Below are positions 53,621 to 61,953 of a stretch of DNA of 64,000 nt, one piece after another; position 1 is the stretch's first letter, and each line of letters opens with the position of its first letter. The notes beneath the pieces were generated by a model. It ran no database searches. It was not told where the DNA came from and saw nothing but the letters and a program-made list of their open reading frames with translations. The DNA comes from Tolypothrix tenuis PCC 7101 (GTDB lineage Bacteria; Cyanobacteriota; Cyanobacteriia; Cyanobacteriales; Nostocaceae): the NCBI RefSeq assembly GCF_002368295.1, contig NZ_AP018248.1, forward strand, positions 3,389,460 to 3,453,459, read 5' to 3'. Made by a program: the position numbers and the translations under genes.

Positions 53621-54623
53621 AATTTCTGACTAGCACTTTGGCATTCTAAGGTTTGGGCAGAAAACTGTGTATCTCAACGCTGTGAGCGTATCTAAAACTA
53701 CTAAGAGTCCTTAAACCCATCTCTTGTTCTGTTCAGGAATTTTTAATCACATCCGGAATTTTTTCAATAAGCCTTTGTAAATTTTTTTAGTCTCAATTCA
53801 CGCCTGCTTCTTGAAAGCTTTACATTATATCCGCTTTTTAGAGTAATTTATTACAGCTATACTGAGACTATACTGGAATTTTATAAAATTTTTAGTTAAT
53901 TAAGTTACTAAATGACTAATGAAAATATCTCCGTGTAGCTCATAAATAAACGCGCTAATGCTTGCAAAAATAAAAAATTATGTATAAAAAACAGAAATAA
54001 AGATACTGTATAAATTGTTTTTTGAGTACCATGTGACGGTTTATCGACCGTCACAAAGCTAGTGTCAAAAAAGCTACGGTATCTTTTATCCTGAGGTGAA
54101 GCGAATGATGTATTACTACTTACATCTTTTCCTCTACCAACTACGGTGTCTGAATCCATCTGCCAGAACTCATACCAATTCTCTAAAATTCGGCAACACA
54201 TACACCCAAACTTTCAAATCCAGAATCGGCCGAATTTTCATAAATTACCAATTGGTATGAGGCATATTTACAACACCCCTAAATGAGGAAGTCGCTGGAG
54301 AGGAAAGCCTCTCTAACAATTAGCTTAAATCTACCCACTACAAGACCTTGCAGTTTTACGCAAGCTTGTGACAGTTTTGCTTTTACACCCCAAATTGACA
54401 CCTCTTTCAATGCTTGTTGGTTAAGGGGAAAAAGGGGAATGGGAAAAGGAAAAGAAACAACCTTTCACCCTTAACCTTTAACCTTTTTCCCAAAACCAAT
54501 TTTGAGTTCAAAACGCTTAACCGATTAGTATTGACACCTCTTCAGGTTTGCTTCTACCAAACATTGCAGGCAAACTCATCTCCTGCTGAATTCATGTGAA
54601 CAAATCTTTGTGAGGATAGATTC
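53621..54623. other. Long divergent intergenic region
   Basis: About 1 kb separates the secretion operon from the CAP-RTX gene. It is AT-rich, with no supported gene, and contains a small element at 54169-54261 and CCTTTCACCCTTAACC-type repeats near 54466. The promoters of both divergent units must lie here. Confidence 0.5.
54169..54261. mobile_element. MITE-like element (93 bp)
   Basis: Perfect 12-bp terminal inverted repeats (CTCATACCAATT / AATTGGTATGAG) enclose a second inverted pair AAAATTCGGC and GCCGAATTTT. There is no coding capacity. The ATACCAATT ends also occur in family A elements of this window. Confidence 0.65.
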
Positions 54624-55535
54624 ATGGCCACAACAACTAGCCCAACATTTGAACAAAGAGTTTTAGAACTGACCAATGTAGAACGCATCAACAATGGTTT
54701 GAAACCTCTGCAAGGTAATGCAGAACTTAACTATGCTGCCGATCAATATGCAGAATCGATGGCAAAGAACAATTTCTTTAGTCATACCGGGCTAGATGGT
54801 TCGCAAGCCTGGGATAGAGCCAAAAAAGTTGGCTTTGAAGCCCAAACAATGGGAGAGAATATAGCCAAAGGCCAAAGAACACCAGAAGAAGTTGTAGCAG
54901 CTTGGATGAAAAGTCCGGGACACCGAGCAAATATTCTCAATCCCAGCTTTACTCAACTAGGTGTTGGTTTTCAAGACAACTATTGGGTGCAAAACTTTGG
55001 TAGCAATGATACCAACCCTGCAAGTTATATTCCAGGTTCTCAACCAAGTCCCACACCAACTCCTACTCCCACCCCAACCCCAACACCTACCATCGGTAAA
55101 GAAATCAAGGGTGGAGACGGTAACGATGTCTTAAATGGTACCGCAGGTAATGATGTGATTTGGGGTGGTAAAGGTAACGATATCATCAATGGTGGTAATG
55201 GTAGCGATCGCTTAATTGGTGGAATCGGCAGAGATAAATTAACTGGTGGTGCTGGCGGCGACACCTTTGTTTATCAAAGTCTGCAAGACAGAGGAGACAC
55301 CATTACTGATTTTTCTGTGAGCGAAGATAAAATCGACCTGCGCCAAATTTTTAGTGGTCAAGCTTACAATAGCAACAATAAATTCAGTGATTTCATCAAA
55401 TTCCAACAATATGGATCTAATACTATTGTTGGCATTGACGTAGATGGAAACACAAAACCAGGCGGTTTTCAGGGCTTTCTCCTCTTAGAAAAAGTAAATC
55501 CCTCTAACTTAACCGCTAAGAACTTTATCATCTAA
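54624..55535 (+). CDS. CAP-domain protein with RTX calcium-binding repeats (probable type I cargo)
   Basis: The 303-residue protein has a CAP/SCP domain (about 8-125; NAELNYAADQYAESMAKNNFFSH with His54, MGENIAKG, and SPGHRANIL with His100), a Pro-Thr linker (about 139-156), and four or more RTX nonapeptide repeats (163-213; GGDGNDVLNG, GGKGNDIING, GGNGSDRLIG). The C-terminal 90 residues resemble the uncleaved secretion tail of RTX proteins. There is no Sec signal. Context supports export by the HlyD/ABC system encoded divergently next door. The CAP function (peptidase-like or binding) is not proved. The ribosome-binding site GTGAGGATAGATTC precedes the ATG. Confidence 0.93.
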   Translation: MATTTSPTFEQRVLELTNVERINNGLKPLQGNAELNYAADQYAESMAKNNFFSHTGLDGSQAWDRAKKVGFEAQTMGENIAKGQRTPEEVVAAWMKSPGHRANILNPSFTQLGVGFQDNYWVQNFGSNDTNPASYIPGSQPSPTPTPTPTPTPTPTIGKEIKGGDGNDVLNGTAGNDVIWGGKGNDIINGGNGSDRLIGGIGRDKLTGGAGGDTFVYQSLQDRGDTITDFSVSEDKIDLRQIFSGQAYNSNNKFSDFIKFQQYGSNTIVGIDVDGNTKPGGFQGFLLLEKVNPSNLTAKNFII

Positions 55536-55568
55536 TTCTTCAAGTTCCTCCGCTCCACTTTGCAGAAC

Positions 55569-55589
55569 AGGGCGCAATTATTGCGCCCT
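55569..55589 (+). terminator. Terminator of the CAP-RTX gene
   Basis: AGGGCGCAA and TTGCGCCCT form a perfect 9-bp stem with a 3-nt loop, 33 bp after the stop, followed by TACTTAATTT. Confidence 0.65.
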
Positions 55590-55654
55590 TACTTAATTTG
55601 CCAAGAGTCAAATGTCAAATGTCAAATGTCAAAGGTTAAAAGTTATTTCTTCTT

Positions 55655-55728
55655 ATTACCCATTCCCCATTCCCCATTCGCCATTCCCCATTCCCCCTTA
55701 TCCCCAGAGGGGGCCCCGAGTTCCCCAA
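55655..55728. repeat. Dispersed GGGGCCCCGAGTTCCCC repeat and CCATTCC heptamers
   Basis: CCATTCC units run into TTATCCCCAGAGGGGGCCCC, the inverted relative of the direct repeats at 30403-30520. Confidence 0.75.
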
Positions 55729-55732
55729 TCTC

Positions 55733-57046
55733 TCACTTAGCACCACTATTCAGCCGATTCCAACCATTCACCACTACCACCAAGTTTTGCGGTAATTTAT
55801 TTTGTGAAATATCGCTATATCTCACTGTTCCCTCTCGGCTAGTCAGCGTAAAGGTAATATAATCAGCCGCACCTTGAGCCACTGGATAACTCAAATTTTT
55901 AAATTCACTAAATTTTGCGCTTTCTAATAATCTGAGAAATTGTTTTACCTGTTGGGTAGAAACGCGGCGAACGCTACGTTCCGAATCATTAGCATCACCA
56001 ATTCTGACCCGAATCAAGCTTCCATCTTGGAGTAGAACAGTTTCATAAGTTCTCCCAGTAAAGCCACCGCTAGAAATTTGCCGAAATACAACATTTTGAT
56101 CTAAAGGTGCTGGTAATTCATTCGCAGGAATTGGGACTGCGCCACTTGTATTGTTATTAGAAATAGGACTATTCCGCAGTCGATTCCAAGCTTTGATTAC
56201 AGTTCGCAAATTCTTTGGTAATTGGTCTTGCGAAATATTGTTGTACTTTACAGTTCCTTCTTGACTGGTGAGAGTGTAAGTAATGTAATCAGCCGCACCA
56301 ATAGGCGCTGGATAACTTAAATTTTTGAATTCACTAAATTTTGCAGTTGTTAGTAATTGTTGGAACTGTTGCACTCTGACAAGAGAAACCCGGCGCACTT
56401 TCCGTTCCGAATCGTTAGCATCGCCAACTCTCACTTGAATCAAGCTACCATCATTGAGTAAAACAGTTTCATAAGTTCTCCCAGCAATACCACCACTAGA
56501 AATTTGTCGAAATACAACATTTTGATCTAAACGTGGCGGTAATTCATTATCAGGAATAGTTACTGCTTGAAGTGTACCAGTATTAGCATTCCCTCCAGCA
56601 ATTTGGCTGGCTTTTTCATTAAACCTAACTACGGAACCTACTTGATTAGTGTGATAAACCCATTTTCTTTGGTTATTAGATACGACAACTCGCCAACCTG
56701 GAACTAAAGCTTGAGTACAAAGTTCGTCAGGTTGAGCTAGTTCTAAACAACCATTACGCCAAGTCCGTTGGCTTGATTCCACAACTTCTAGTTTTTGGGT
56801 TGAGACTACACCTCTACGGGATAAATCTTGTAGCACCGCATTCACTACTGAACGTGGTAAGCTGTTTTGTCTAGCATTGCCTTTAATAGCTTCCTTTGAG
56901 GTTTCTGCTGACAAATTAACAGCCGCAGCACTACTAGTTTTTATGAATGTTAACCCGCTACCTACAGATAAAATTCCAGTTAAAACTAAGGCAGTGAAAA
57001 TCCTGGCTTGATTTGCGGTACGAGACGCACCCAAAATATTTTTCAT
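55733..57046 (-). CDS. Exported protein with duplicated domain, function unknown
   Basis: Not recognised by family. The 437-residue protein starts with a signal-like segment (about 10-40, ALVLTGILSVGSGLTF), then a 100-residue region seen in other cyanobacterial secreted proteins (NSLPRSVVNAVLQDLSRRGV, WRVVVSNNQRKWVYHTNQ), and ends in two copies of one domain of about 125 residues. Copy 1 includes QNVVFRQISSGGIAGRTYET; copy 2 includes QNVVFRQISSGGFTGRTYET. The copies are nearly identical over long stretches, including IGAADYITYTL / QGAADYITFTL, so the duplication is recent or kept uniform by conversion. It is probably periplasmic or secreted. Confidence 0.8.
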   Translation of the reverse strand: MKNILGASRTANQARIFTALVLTGILSVGSGLTFIKTSSAAAVNLSAETSKEAIKGNARQNSLPRSVVNAVLQDLSRRGVVSTQKLEVVESSQRTWRNGCLELAQPDELCTQALVPGWRVVVSNNQRKWVYHTNQVGSVVRFNEKASQIAGGNANTGTLQAVTIPDNELPPRLDQNVVFRQISSGGIAGRTYETVLLNDGSLIQVRVGDANDSERKVRRVSLVRVQQFQQLLTTAKFSEFKNLSYPAPIGAADYITYTLTSQEGTVKYNNISQDQLPKNLRTVIKAWNRLRNSPISNNNTSGAVPIPANELPAPLDQNVVFRQISSGGFTGRTYETVLLQDGSLIRVRIGDANDSERSVRRVSTQQVKQFLRLLESAKFSEFKNLSYPVAQGAADYITFTLTSREGTVRYSDISQNKLPQNLVVVVNGWNRLNSGAK

Positions 57047-57537
57047 ACTAAAGTAATAATTAGTTATTAGTAGAATAATTTTTAGCGATCGGTCTCATCA
57101 AAATTCATGAGACATATCACTAGTCTGCAACTATAGGATTCCTAGTTTATTTTTGCAATCCCTCTAGTCTGGACATTGCCACTTTATCTAGATTTTGTGG
57201 GTATTATTCACCCTAAACTACTTGAGATTAAACAAGCGTCTATCTTCTGAAGCAGATGTGAAGATAGACGCTGATAAGTTTATTATTTGTTCCTGAATTT
57301 TTACAGCAAGATTTTTACCAGGTCAACACAACCCAAATTTATGTAGTTCAGCTGAGCGGCCTTAGCCATATCATACACTCAGCTTTACTAGATATGAAAT
57401 TTAAAATTATCAAGAGCATTAAGCACTGAATAGTTGCTGATTGTCTGGCTTATTCAATTGATCATGAACAGTTGCCCAGTCATGGAGATTATTGATATAG
57501 ACTGAGATGGAAATTGACATTGCTGGGAAAAAATGTA
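57047..57537. other. Intergenic region with a hairpin
   Basis: No gene is supported. The main feature is the hairpin at 57236-57271; the rest is AT-rich. Confidence 0.5.
57236..57271 (-). terminator. Perfect 12-bp-stem hairpin
   Basis: GCGTCTATCTTC pairs exactly with GAAGATAGACGC around a 12-nt loop. On the minus strand it is followed by TTGTTTAATC, so it may end transcripts from the gene at 57538-58035, although it is about 265 bp away. Confidence 0.5.
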
Positions 57538-58035
57538 TTAAGCACTGAGAGCAGTTTGTTCGACAAGTTGGCTGTTAGGCATATCAAATCTAATAGTACT
57601 AGCTGCCCAATCTTTTAAATCAGGTGCTAGCCACACTAGTTTCCGGAGAATTTCATCATTTACCCATAAAACTAAGGGGCAATGAAATTGTTTGCGGAAC
57701 TCATCTCGCATGAGATTTGTACTCACGATGAGTTCATTAATATCTACTACAGATTCTAAACCGCGTACCATTAAAACATCTGGTTGGGCAACACCCAGTG
57801 TAGTTGAAATAGTGGTATACAGTGTCTCTGCCCCAGGTGGGAGGATGATCTCTTGGATCTGCACTGAGGAGAATTCTGTTAACAGATTTAATACTTGTTG
57901 TTGTCTATTAGCTGAATTACAAGATACCAAAATTAATGAAAAAGCACCAGCAGAAACCATCATGGCTCTTGCAAGCCTTTTGGTGGCCGCAATGGTATTT
58001 CCCATACCATCTTGTGAATTACTGAAGCTACCCAT
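57538..58035 (-). CDS. Short protein resembling the N-terminal module of large cyanobacterial effector ATPases
   Basis: The 165-residue protein contains FSLILVSCNSANRQQQVLNLL, IQEIILPPGAETLYTTIS, and FHCPLVLWVNDEILRKLVWLAPDLKDWAAST. I associate this pattern with the N-terminal region of large cyanobacterial proteins that go on to ATPase, TPR or WD repeats. Here the frame stops soon after DWAASTIRFDMPN, so it is either a truncated relic or a free-standing version. No remainder is visible downstream in the same frame. Function is not known. Confidence 0.55.
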   Translation of the reverse strand: MGSFSNSQDGMGNTIAATKRLARAMMVSAGAFSLILVSCNSANRQQQVLNLLTEFSSVQIQEIILPPGAETLYTTISTTLGVAQPDVLMVRGLESVVDINELIVSTNLMRDEFRKQFHCPLVLWVNDEILRKLVWLAPDLKDWAASTIRFDMPNSQLVEQTALSA

Positions 58036-58508
58036 TAGTAAACCCTGCCTTTGGTCTTTAAAAGTATTAAAAGTACCTTAGCCATTTCAGTTTAAATTGT
58101 TGATCAACTTAAGAGCCAAGGTATTTCTGGGTAAAAATTGATAACAATTTATTTGATGACCTATAGTAATCCTACGCAAGATTATCAATTAGAGTATGCA
58201 GTGCATGACCCCACATTTCCGAAAAAATAATGCGATTGCAGGTATTATAAGTAACAACAATTAGTAGTGCCGAATATATAAAAGTGTGGTGTATAAAGGC
58301 TGTGAAGGTTGTGTGGCAAGGAACGAGGGGGATGATGGTGCTGAGGAGGATGAGGTAGAGAATAGAGCAGGGAACTAAAAGGAAAAAAGTAATACAAAAG
58401 AACTAGTAACTAATAACAAAATCACAAATCACAAATAATAAATAACAAAAGAGCAACATCTATCCAGGTATTCTAGTCATGGTTTATGTTATGAGTTGCC
58501 TGTAACAA
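58036..58508. other. Gene-free spacer
   Basis: No coding region over 60 codons was supported. AT-rich, with GATGAGGTAGAG-type and AACAAAATCACAAATCAC repetitive stretches near 58340-58450. It carries the promoters of the two divergent genes on its sides, without a clear motif. Confidence 0.4.
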
Positions 58509-59762
58509 ATGTTGAACAAATTTGGAAAGTGGGTAGTGAATATTGGTAAATGGAATATTTGGCATCAGAGAAAACAGGCATTATTTGCCATGATAGTTAC
58601 CCTCAGCATGGTAGCTACAATAATGCTGTCGTTTCCCTTAAATGCTCAAACTCCGCCAGTGCGATCGCTCGCTACGGAATTAAGAGGTGTATGGTTAACA
58701 AATATTGATAGTGATGTGCTATTTGAGCGCGATCGCCTAAAAAAATCTTTACAACGGTTGAGCGAATTAAATTTTAATACCGTATACCCAACAGTTTGGA
58801 ATTGGGGGTATACATTATATCCCAGTAAAGTCGCCGCTAAAGCAACTGGGCGATCGCTCGACCCCACACCAGGACTACAAGGGCGAGATATGCTCAAAGA
58901 AGTTGTGGATGAGGGGCATAAACAAGGTTTAACAGTGATTCCCTGGTTTGAATTTGGCTTTATGGCTCCTGCTGATTCTCAATTAGCCAAACTTCATCCC
59001 CAATGGCTCACGAATCGCAGTAACGGTACGCGCATTGTCAAAGAAGGAACTCATGACCGAGTTTGGTTGAGTCCTTTTCGACCAGACGTACAACAATTTA
59101 TGCAAGATTTAATAGTTGAAATCGTTAAAAATTACAATATCGACGGCATTCAATTTGATGACCACTTTGGCTTGCCCTCAGAATTAGGCTACGATGCTTA
59201 CACAGTAGCGCTCTATAGAAAAGAACATGGCGGACGTGCGCCTTCTCGCGACTTTAAAGATCCAGAGTGGGTGGCTTGGAGAGCGAATAAAATTACCGAC
59301 TATATGAAACGGGTATTTACAGCCATCAAAGCAGCTAAAAAAGACTGTATAGTATCCGTCGCCCCCAATCCCCAACGTTTTTCCTACGATTTCTTTTTAG
59401 CAGACTGGCAGAAATGGGAACGCCTGGGATTGGTAGAAGATTTAGTCTTGCAAATCTACCGTGACGACTTGAGTGTTTTTATTAGCGAATTAGAATACCC
59501 AGAAGTCAAAGCCGCACGCAGCCATATTCCCGTGAGTATTGGCATTTTATCTGGGTTAAAGGGCAGATCTATACCCATGCAGCAAATTCAAACCCAAGTG
59601 CAAAAAGTACGCGATCGCAATTTTGCTGGGGTATCATTCTTCTTCTATGAAACTCTCTGGAATATGAGTAAAGAAAAACCCTTAGACCGCCAAACCAGCT
59701 TCGGGCAAATGTTCCCCACACGCACAGCATACCCGAATCTGTTAACAGGCTGGAAACCTTAG
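58509..59762 (+). CDS. Exported GHL10-family glycoside hydrolase
   Basis: The 417-residue protein has a hydrophobic signal segment (about 25-47, FAMIVTLSMVATIMLSF) and a TIM-barrel typical of the DUF187/GHL10 group: ELRGVWLTNIDSDVLF, TVYPTVWNWGYTLYP, VIPWFEFGF, YNIDGIQFDDHFGLP and VSVAPNPQ. Motifs EFGF and IQFDDHF carry the acidic residues expected in such barrels. Members act on cell-wall or exopolysaccharide glycans in the periplasm; the exact substrate is unknown. The signal may be cleaved near NAQTPP. A strong terminator follows. Confidence 0.88.
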   Translation: MLNKFGKWVVNIGKWNIWHQRKQALFAMIVTLSMVATIMLSFPLNAQTPPVRSLATELRGVWLTNIDSDVLFERDRLKKSLQRLSELNFNTVYPTVWNWGYTLYPSKVAAKATGRSLDPTPGLQGRDMLKEVVDEGHKQGLTVIPWFEFGFMAPADSQLAKLHPQWLTNRSNGTRIVKEGTHDRVWLSPFRPDVQQFMQDLIVEIVKNYNIDGIQFDDHFGLPSELGYDAYTVALYRKEHGGRAPSRDFKDPEWVAWRANKITDYMKRVFTAIKAAKKDCIVSVAPNPQRFSYDFFLADWQKWERLGLVEDLVLQIYRDDLSVFISELEYPEVKAARSHIPVSIGILSGLKGRSIPMQQIQTQVQKVRDRNFAGVSFFFYETLWNMSKEKPLDRQTSFGQMFPTRTAYPNLLTGWKP

Positions 59763-59788
59763 AGTTAATTTTTCTAATATTAAGCTCA

Positions 59789-59818
59789 TCCCATACCCTT
59801 ATTAGGGTATGGGATTTT
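59789..59818 (+). terminator. Strong terminator of the GHL10 gene
   Basis: TCCCATACCCT and AGGGTATGGGA form an 11-bp perfect stem with a 4-nt loop, followed by TTTT, 26 bp past the stop. Three GTCATCA heptamers follow at 59841. Confidence 0.9.
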
Positions 59819-59870
59819 ACGTTGACTTTTGACGCTTAACAGTCATCAGTCATCAGTCATCAGTTAACGG

Positions 59871-60062
59871 TTAACTAGCTTGCTGTCCAAACCGTCTTTG
59901 TAATTCAGCTTCTGCTTGCTCAATTGTCATTGGCACATGATTTGAAGATTGGGCACGCTTCCTGTCGATGTAAACATGAAATGCTTCATCATCGTTGCGA
60001 TGCTCCAAAATATAAACTCTTAACTGCTCTAGAGGCATTTGTTGAAAGTTAGGTTGTGTCAT
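59871..60062 (-). CDS. Small protein of the DUF6887 type (63 aa), second gene of a pair
   Basis: From the ATG at 60062 the protein is 63 residues (MTQPNFQQMPLEQLRVYILE, then HRNDDEAFHVYIDRKRAQS). A longer frame uses a TTG two codons upstream. The pattern NF-M-LR-Y-EHRNDDEAF is shared by small cyanobacterial proteins that I associate with the name DUF6887; the name is not certain. Its start overlaps the stop of the upstream 58-codon gene by 4 bp (ATGA), so the two are translationally coupled. The shape (two tiny, coupled genes) recalls toxin-antitoxin pairs, but no toxin motif is seen. Confidence 0.6.
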   Translation of the reverse strand: MTQPNFQQMPLEQLRVYILEHRNDDEAFHVYIDRKRAQSSNHVPMTIEQAEAELQRRFGQQAS

Positions 60063-60235
60063 AACCAAAGAATTTCTCCGGTTGGTGTTACCTCAGCTTC
60101 TATGGAATTATCCGCCAAGATATAAACATTTCTGGTACGTTCGTCCAATCTCACAAGGTCTATTCTTTTATAAACCCTAGTAACTTGAGCGCACACCCGA
60201 ATTGCGGATATTGCTTGTTTGGGTGTAGGCTCCAT
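60059..60235 (-). CDS. Small protein of the DUF6888 type (58 aa), first gene of a pair
   Basis: The ATG at 60235 opens a 58-residue frame, MEPTPKQAISAIRVCAQVTR, then VYKRIDLVRLDERTRNVYIL and a short tail ending GEILWL. The frame is intact and ends in the ATGA overlap with the next gene, which strongly supports that it is real. Short length would exclude it from many ORF lists. It resembles small cyanobacterial proteins that I associate with DUF6888, found beside DUF6887. Function unknown. Confidence 0.6.
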   Translation of the reverse strand: MEPTPKQAISAIRVCAQVTRVYKRIDLVRLDERTRNVYILADNSIEAEVTPTGEILWL

Positions 60236-60280
60236 ACACTTCCTTGATTATGTGATTTTAGTGCCATTCGACTCAGAGTA

Positions 60281-61777
60281 CTATCCTATACCTAAACGCC
60301 CAGCTAAGGCGGGAGTTAAGGGTAAGAGAGTGCTAATCATCAAAAAGAGTGCTAAAAGACCTAAACCGGCTCTGGCATCATCAGGTTCGCTAATTTCATT
60401 CAGGCTGGGGCGTTCTAAATCCCGTTGTAAGAACAGAATTAAAATTGCCCAGTACATGGCTAAAGGATTAGCCAAGGATACTATACCCAGCAAAATTAAG
60501 GTTGCCAAGCTAGCTCTACCTGCGGTTTTGCGCCCGTAAATCGCTTGCACAATGCGTCCGCCATCTAATTGTCCGGCTGGCATTAAGTTTAAAGCGGTGA
60601 CCACTAACCCCAGCCAGCCAATCACTACCAAAGGATGGACATTTACCAAGGGTGACTGTAAAGCCGAACCGAGAACAACTCGCGCCAAGCTACCTACTAG
60701 AATTGAGCCTTGGAAAAACTGATTTGGCACTTGGAATAAACTGCCTTGGTGAGACAGCAACAAACCAGCAATCAGCATTAACAAAGAAACAATTCCACCA
60801 GCCGCAGGCCCTGCTAAGGAAATATCAAATAGTACCGTGCGGTTGGGTAATAAAGACTCAAACCGCGTAATCGCCCCAAAAGAGCCAATTTGCACAGCCG
60901 GGAGAAAGAAAGGCCAGCTAAGACGCACATTGTAACGTTGCGCCATTACCCAGTGACCAATTTCATGGGCTACCAAAATTGTTAATAGACCGAGACCAAT
61001 AGGTAAGGTTTCTGGCAGGCGTTGTAGTTGTCCAAATAAATCAAAACTCAGCAGTATTCCCGCCGCTTCTAAACTAGTAGCAACTGTAGCCAGGAATAAG
61101 ATGACAGCAAAAGACTTTTGCGCCAAGTTTGTGGGACGCGGATCGTTACGGCTAGGCAGAACAATCACCACAGGTCTGCCATCGGTATTCTCTACCAAAA
61201 ATAAACGATAGCGATCGCCTATTCTTTCTTGCAAACTTGTACTCAGGCGATTGTGAACTTCCTGCGCCTCTCCCCGCAAATTACCTTTAAAAATTGCGCC
61301 TTCTTGGTAGGCGATGGTTTCTGTGGCAAAAAATGTGTCAATCCCAAAAATGCCCTTAATGGCGTTTAAATCATCTTCAGGGATTGTGAGTACTTCAACT
61401 TTCAATTCCGCAACGCCTACGGGAGGCGGGGCATTTTCTGTGGTATTGGTTTCAGATGAAGCCTCAGCCGCCAACCTTTGATTTGCCTTTTGTTTGAGTA
61501 GAGCATCTTGTCCAGCTGCACGCAACTGCTTCCCTAAATAGATGTACAATCCAGCAGAAGCCACCACCAAGAACAATATACCCACTATGTTGATGTAGAT
61601 TCCGGCTGCAAACAAACCAAAAAACAACAGCCAAGGAGCCATCAACACCACCGACTGTAACCAGGCAAAGATTCCCAGTTTACCAAAAGGTTTGGCACGA
61701 TAAAAGCCCCAACCTAAAATGGCGAAAGCTACCAGCACAATTGTCGCAACAATAGAAGTTTCCGATAAAGTAAACAT
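60281..61777 (-). CDS. Site-2 protease-type membrane metallopeptidase (M50)
   Basis: Starting at MFTLSETSIVATIVLVAFAI, the 498-residue protein has N-terminal membrane segments, a soluble insert of about 100 residues, and the membrane core with zinc ligands in HEIGH (His271, His275) and NLMPAGQLDGGR (Asp ligand). Later spans complete the M50 fold. The layout fits EGY-type site-2 proteases of cyanobacteria and plastids, which cut within membranes. A longer frame from 61834 adds 19 residues outside the fold. It is divergent from the MBL gene. Confidence 0.92.
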   Translation of the reverse strand: MFTLSETSIVATIVLVAFAILGWGFYRAKPFGKLGIFAWLQSVVLMAPWLLFFGLFAAGIYINIVGILFLVVASAGLYIYLGKQLRAAGQDALLKQKANQRLAAEASSETNTTENAPPPVGVAELKVEVLTIPEDDLNAIKGIFGIDTFFATETIAYQEGAIFKGNLRGEAQEVHNRLSTSLQERIGDRYRLFLVENTDGRPVVIVLPSRNDPRPTNLAQKSFAVILFLATVATSLEAAGILLSFDLFGQLQRLPETLPIGLGLLTILVAHEIGHWVMAQRYNVRLSWPFFLPAVQIGSFGAITRFESLLPNRTVLFDISLAGPAAGGIVSLLMLIAGLLLSHQGSLFQVPNQFFQGSILVGSLARVVLGSALQSPLVNVHPLVVIGWLGLVVTALNLMPAGQLDGGRIVQAIYGRKTAGRASLATLILLGIVSLANPLAMYWAILILFLQRDLERPSLNEISEPDDARAGLGLLALFLMISTLLPLTPALAGRLGIG

Positions 61778-61953
61778 CTCCAAACCTTTGCTTTTGAGAC
61801 CGAGCTGAGTAACAGTCCGGTATTGCAGATACATTAATTAATCTATAACGCCGTCTGTTCCCGGGGTAAGGGTTAATCAGAGTTTCTTTCCCTTTCTCCC
61901 CTGCTTCTTCAAAAACCCCCTGATAATAAAATCAGGTGTTATCTCTCTATGCT

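Noticed and set aside
53908..54201. 97-codon minus-strand frame in the secretion-module gap
   Set aside because: Its first codons come from the small element at 54169-54261 and the rest lacks a conserved pattern; coding was not supported.
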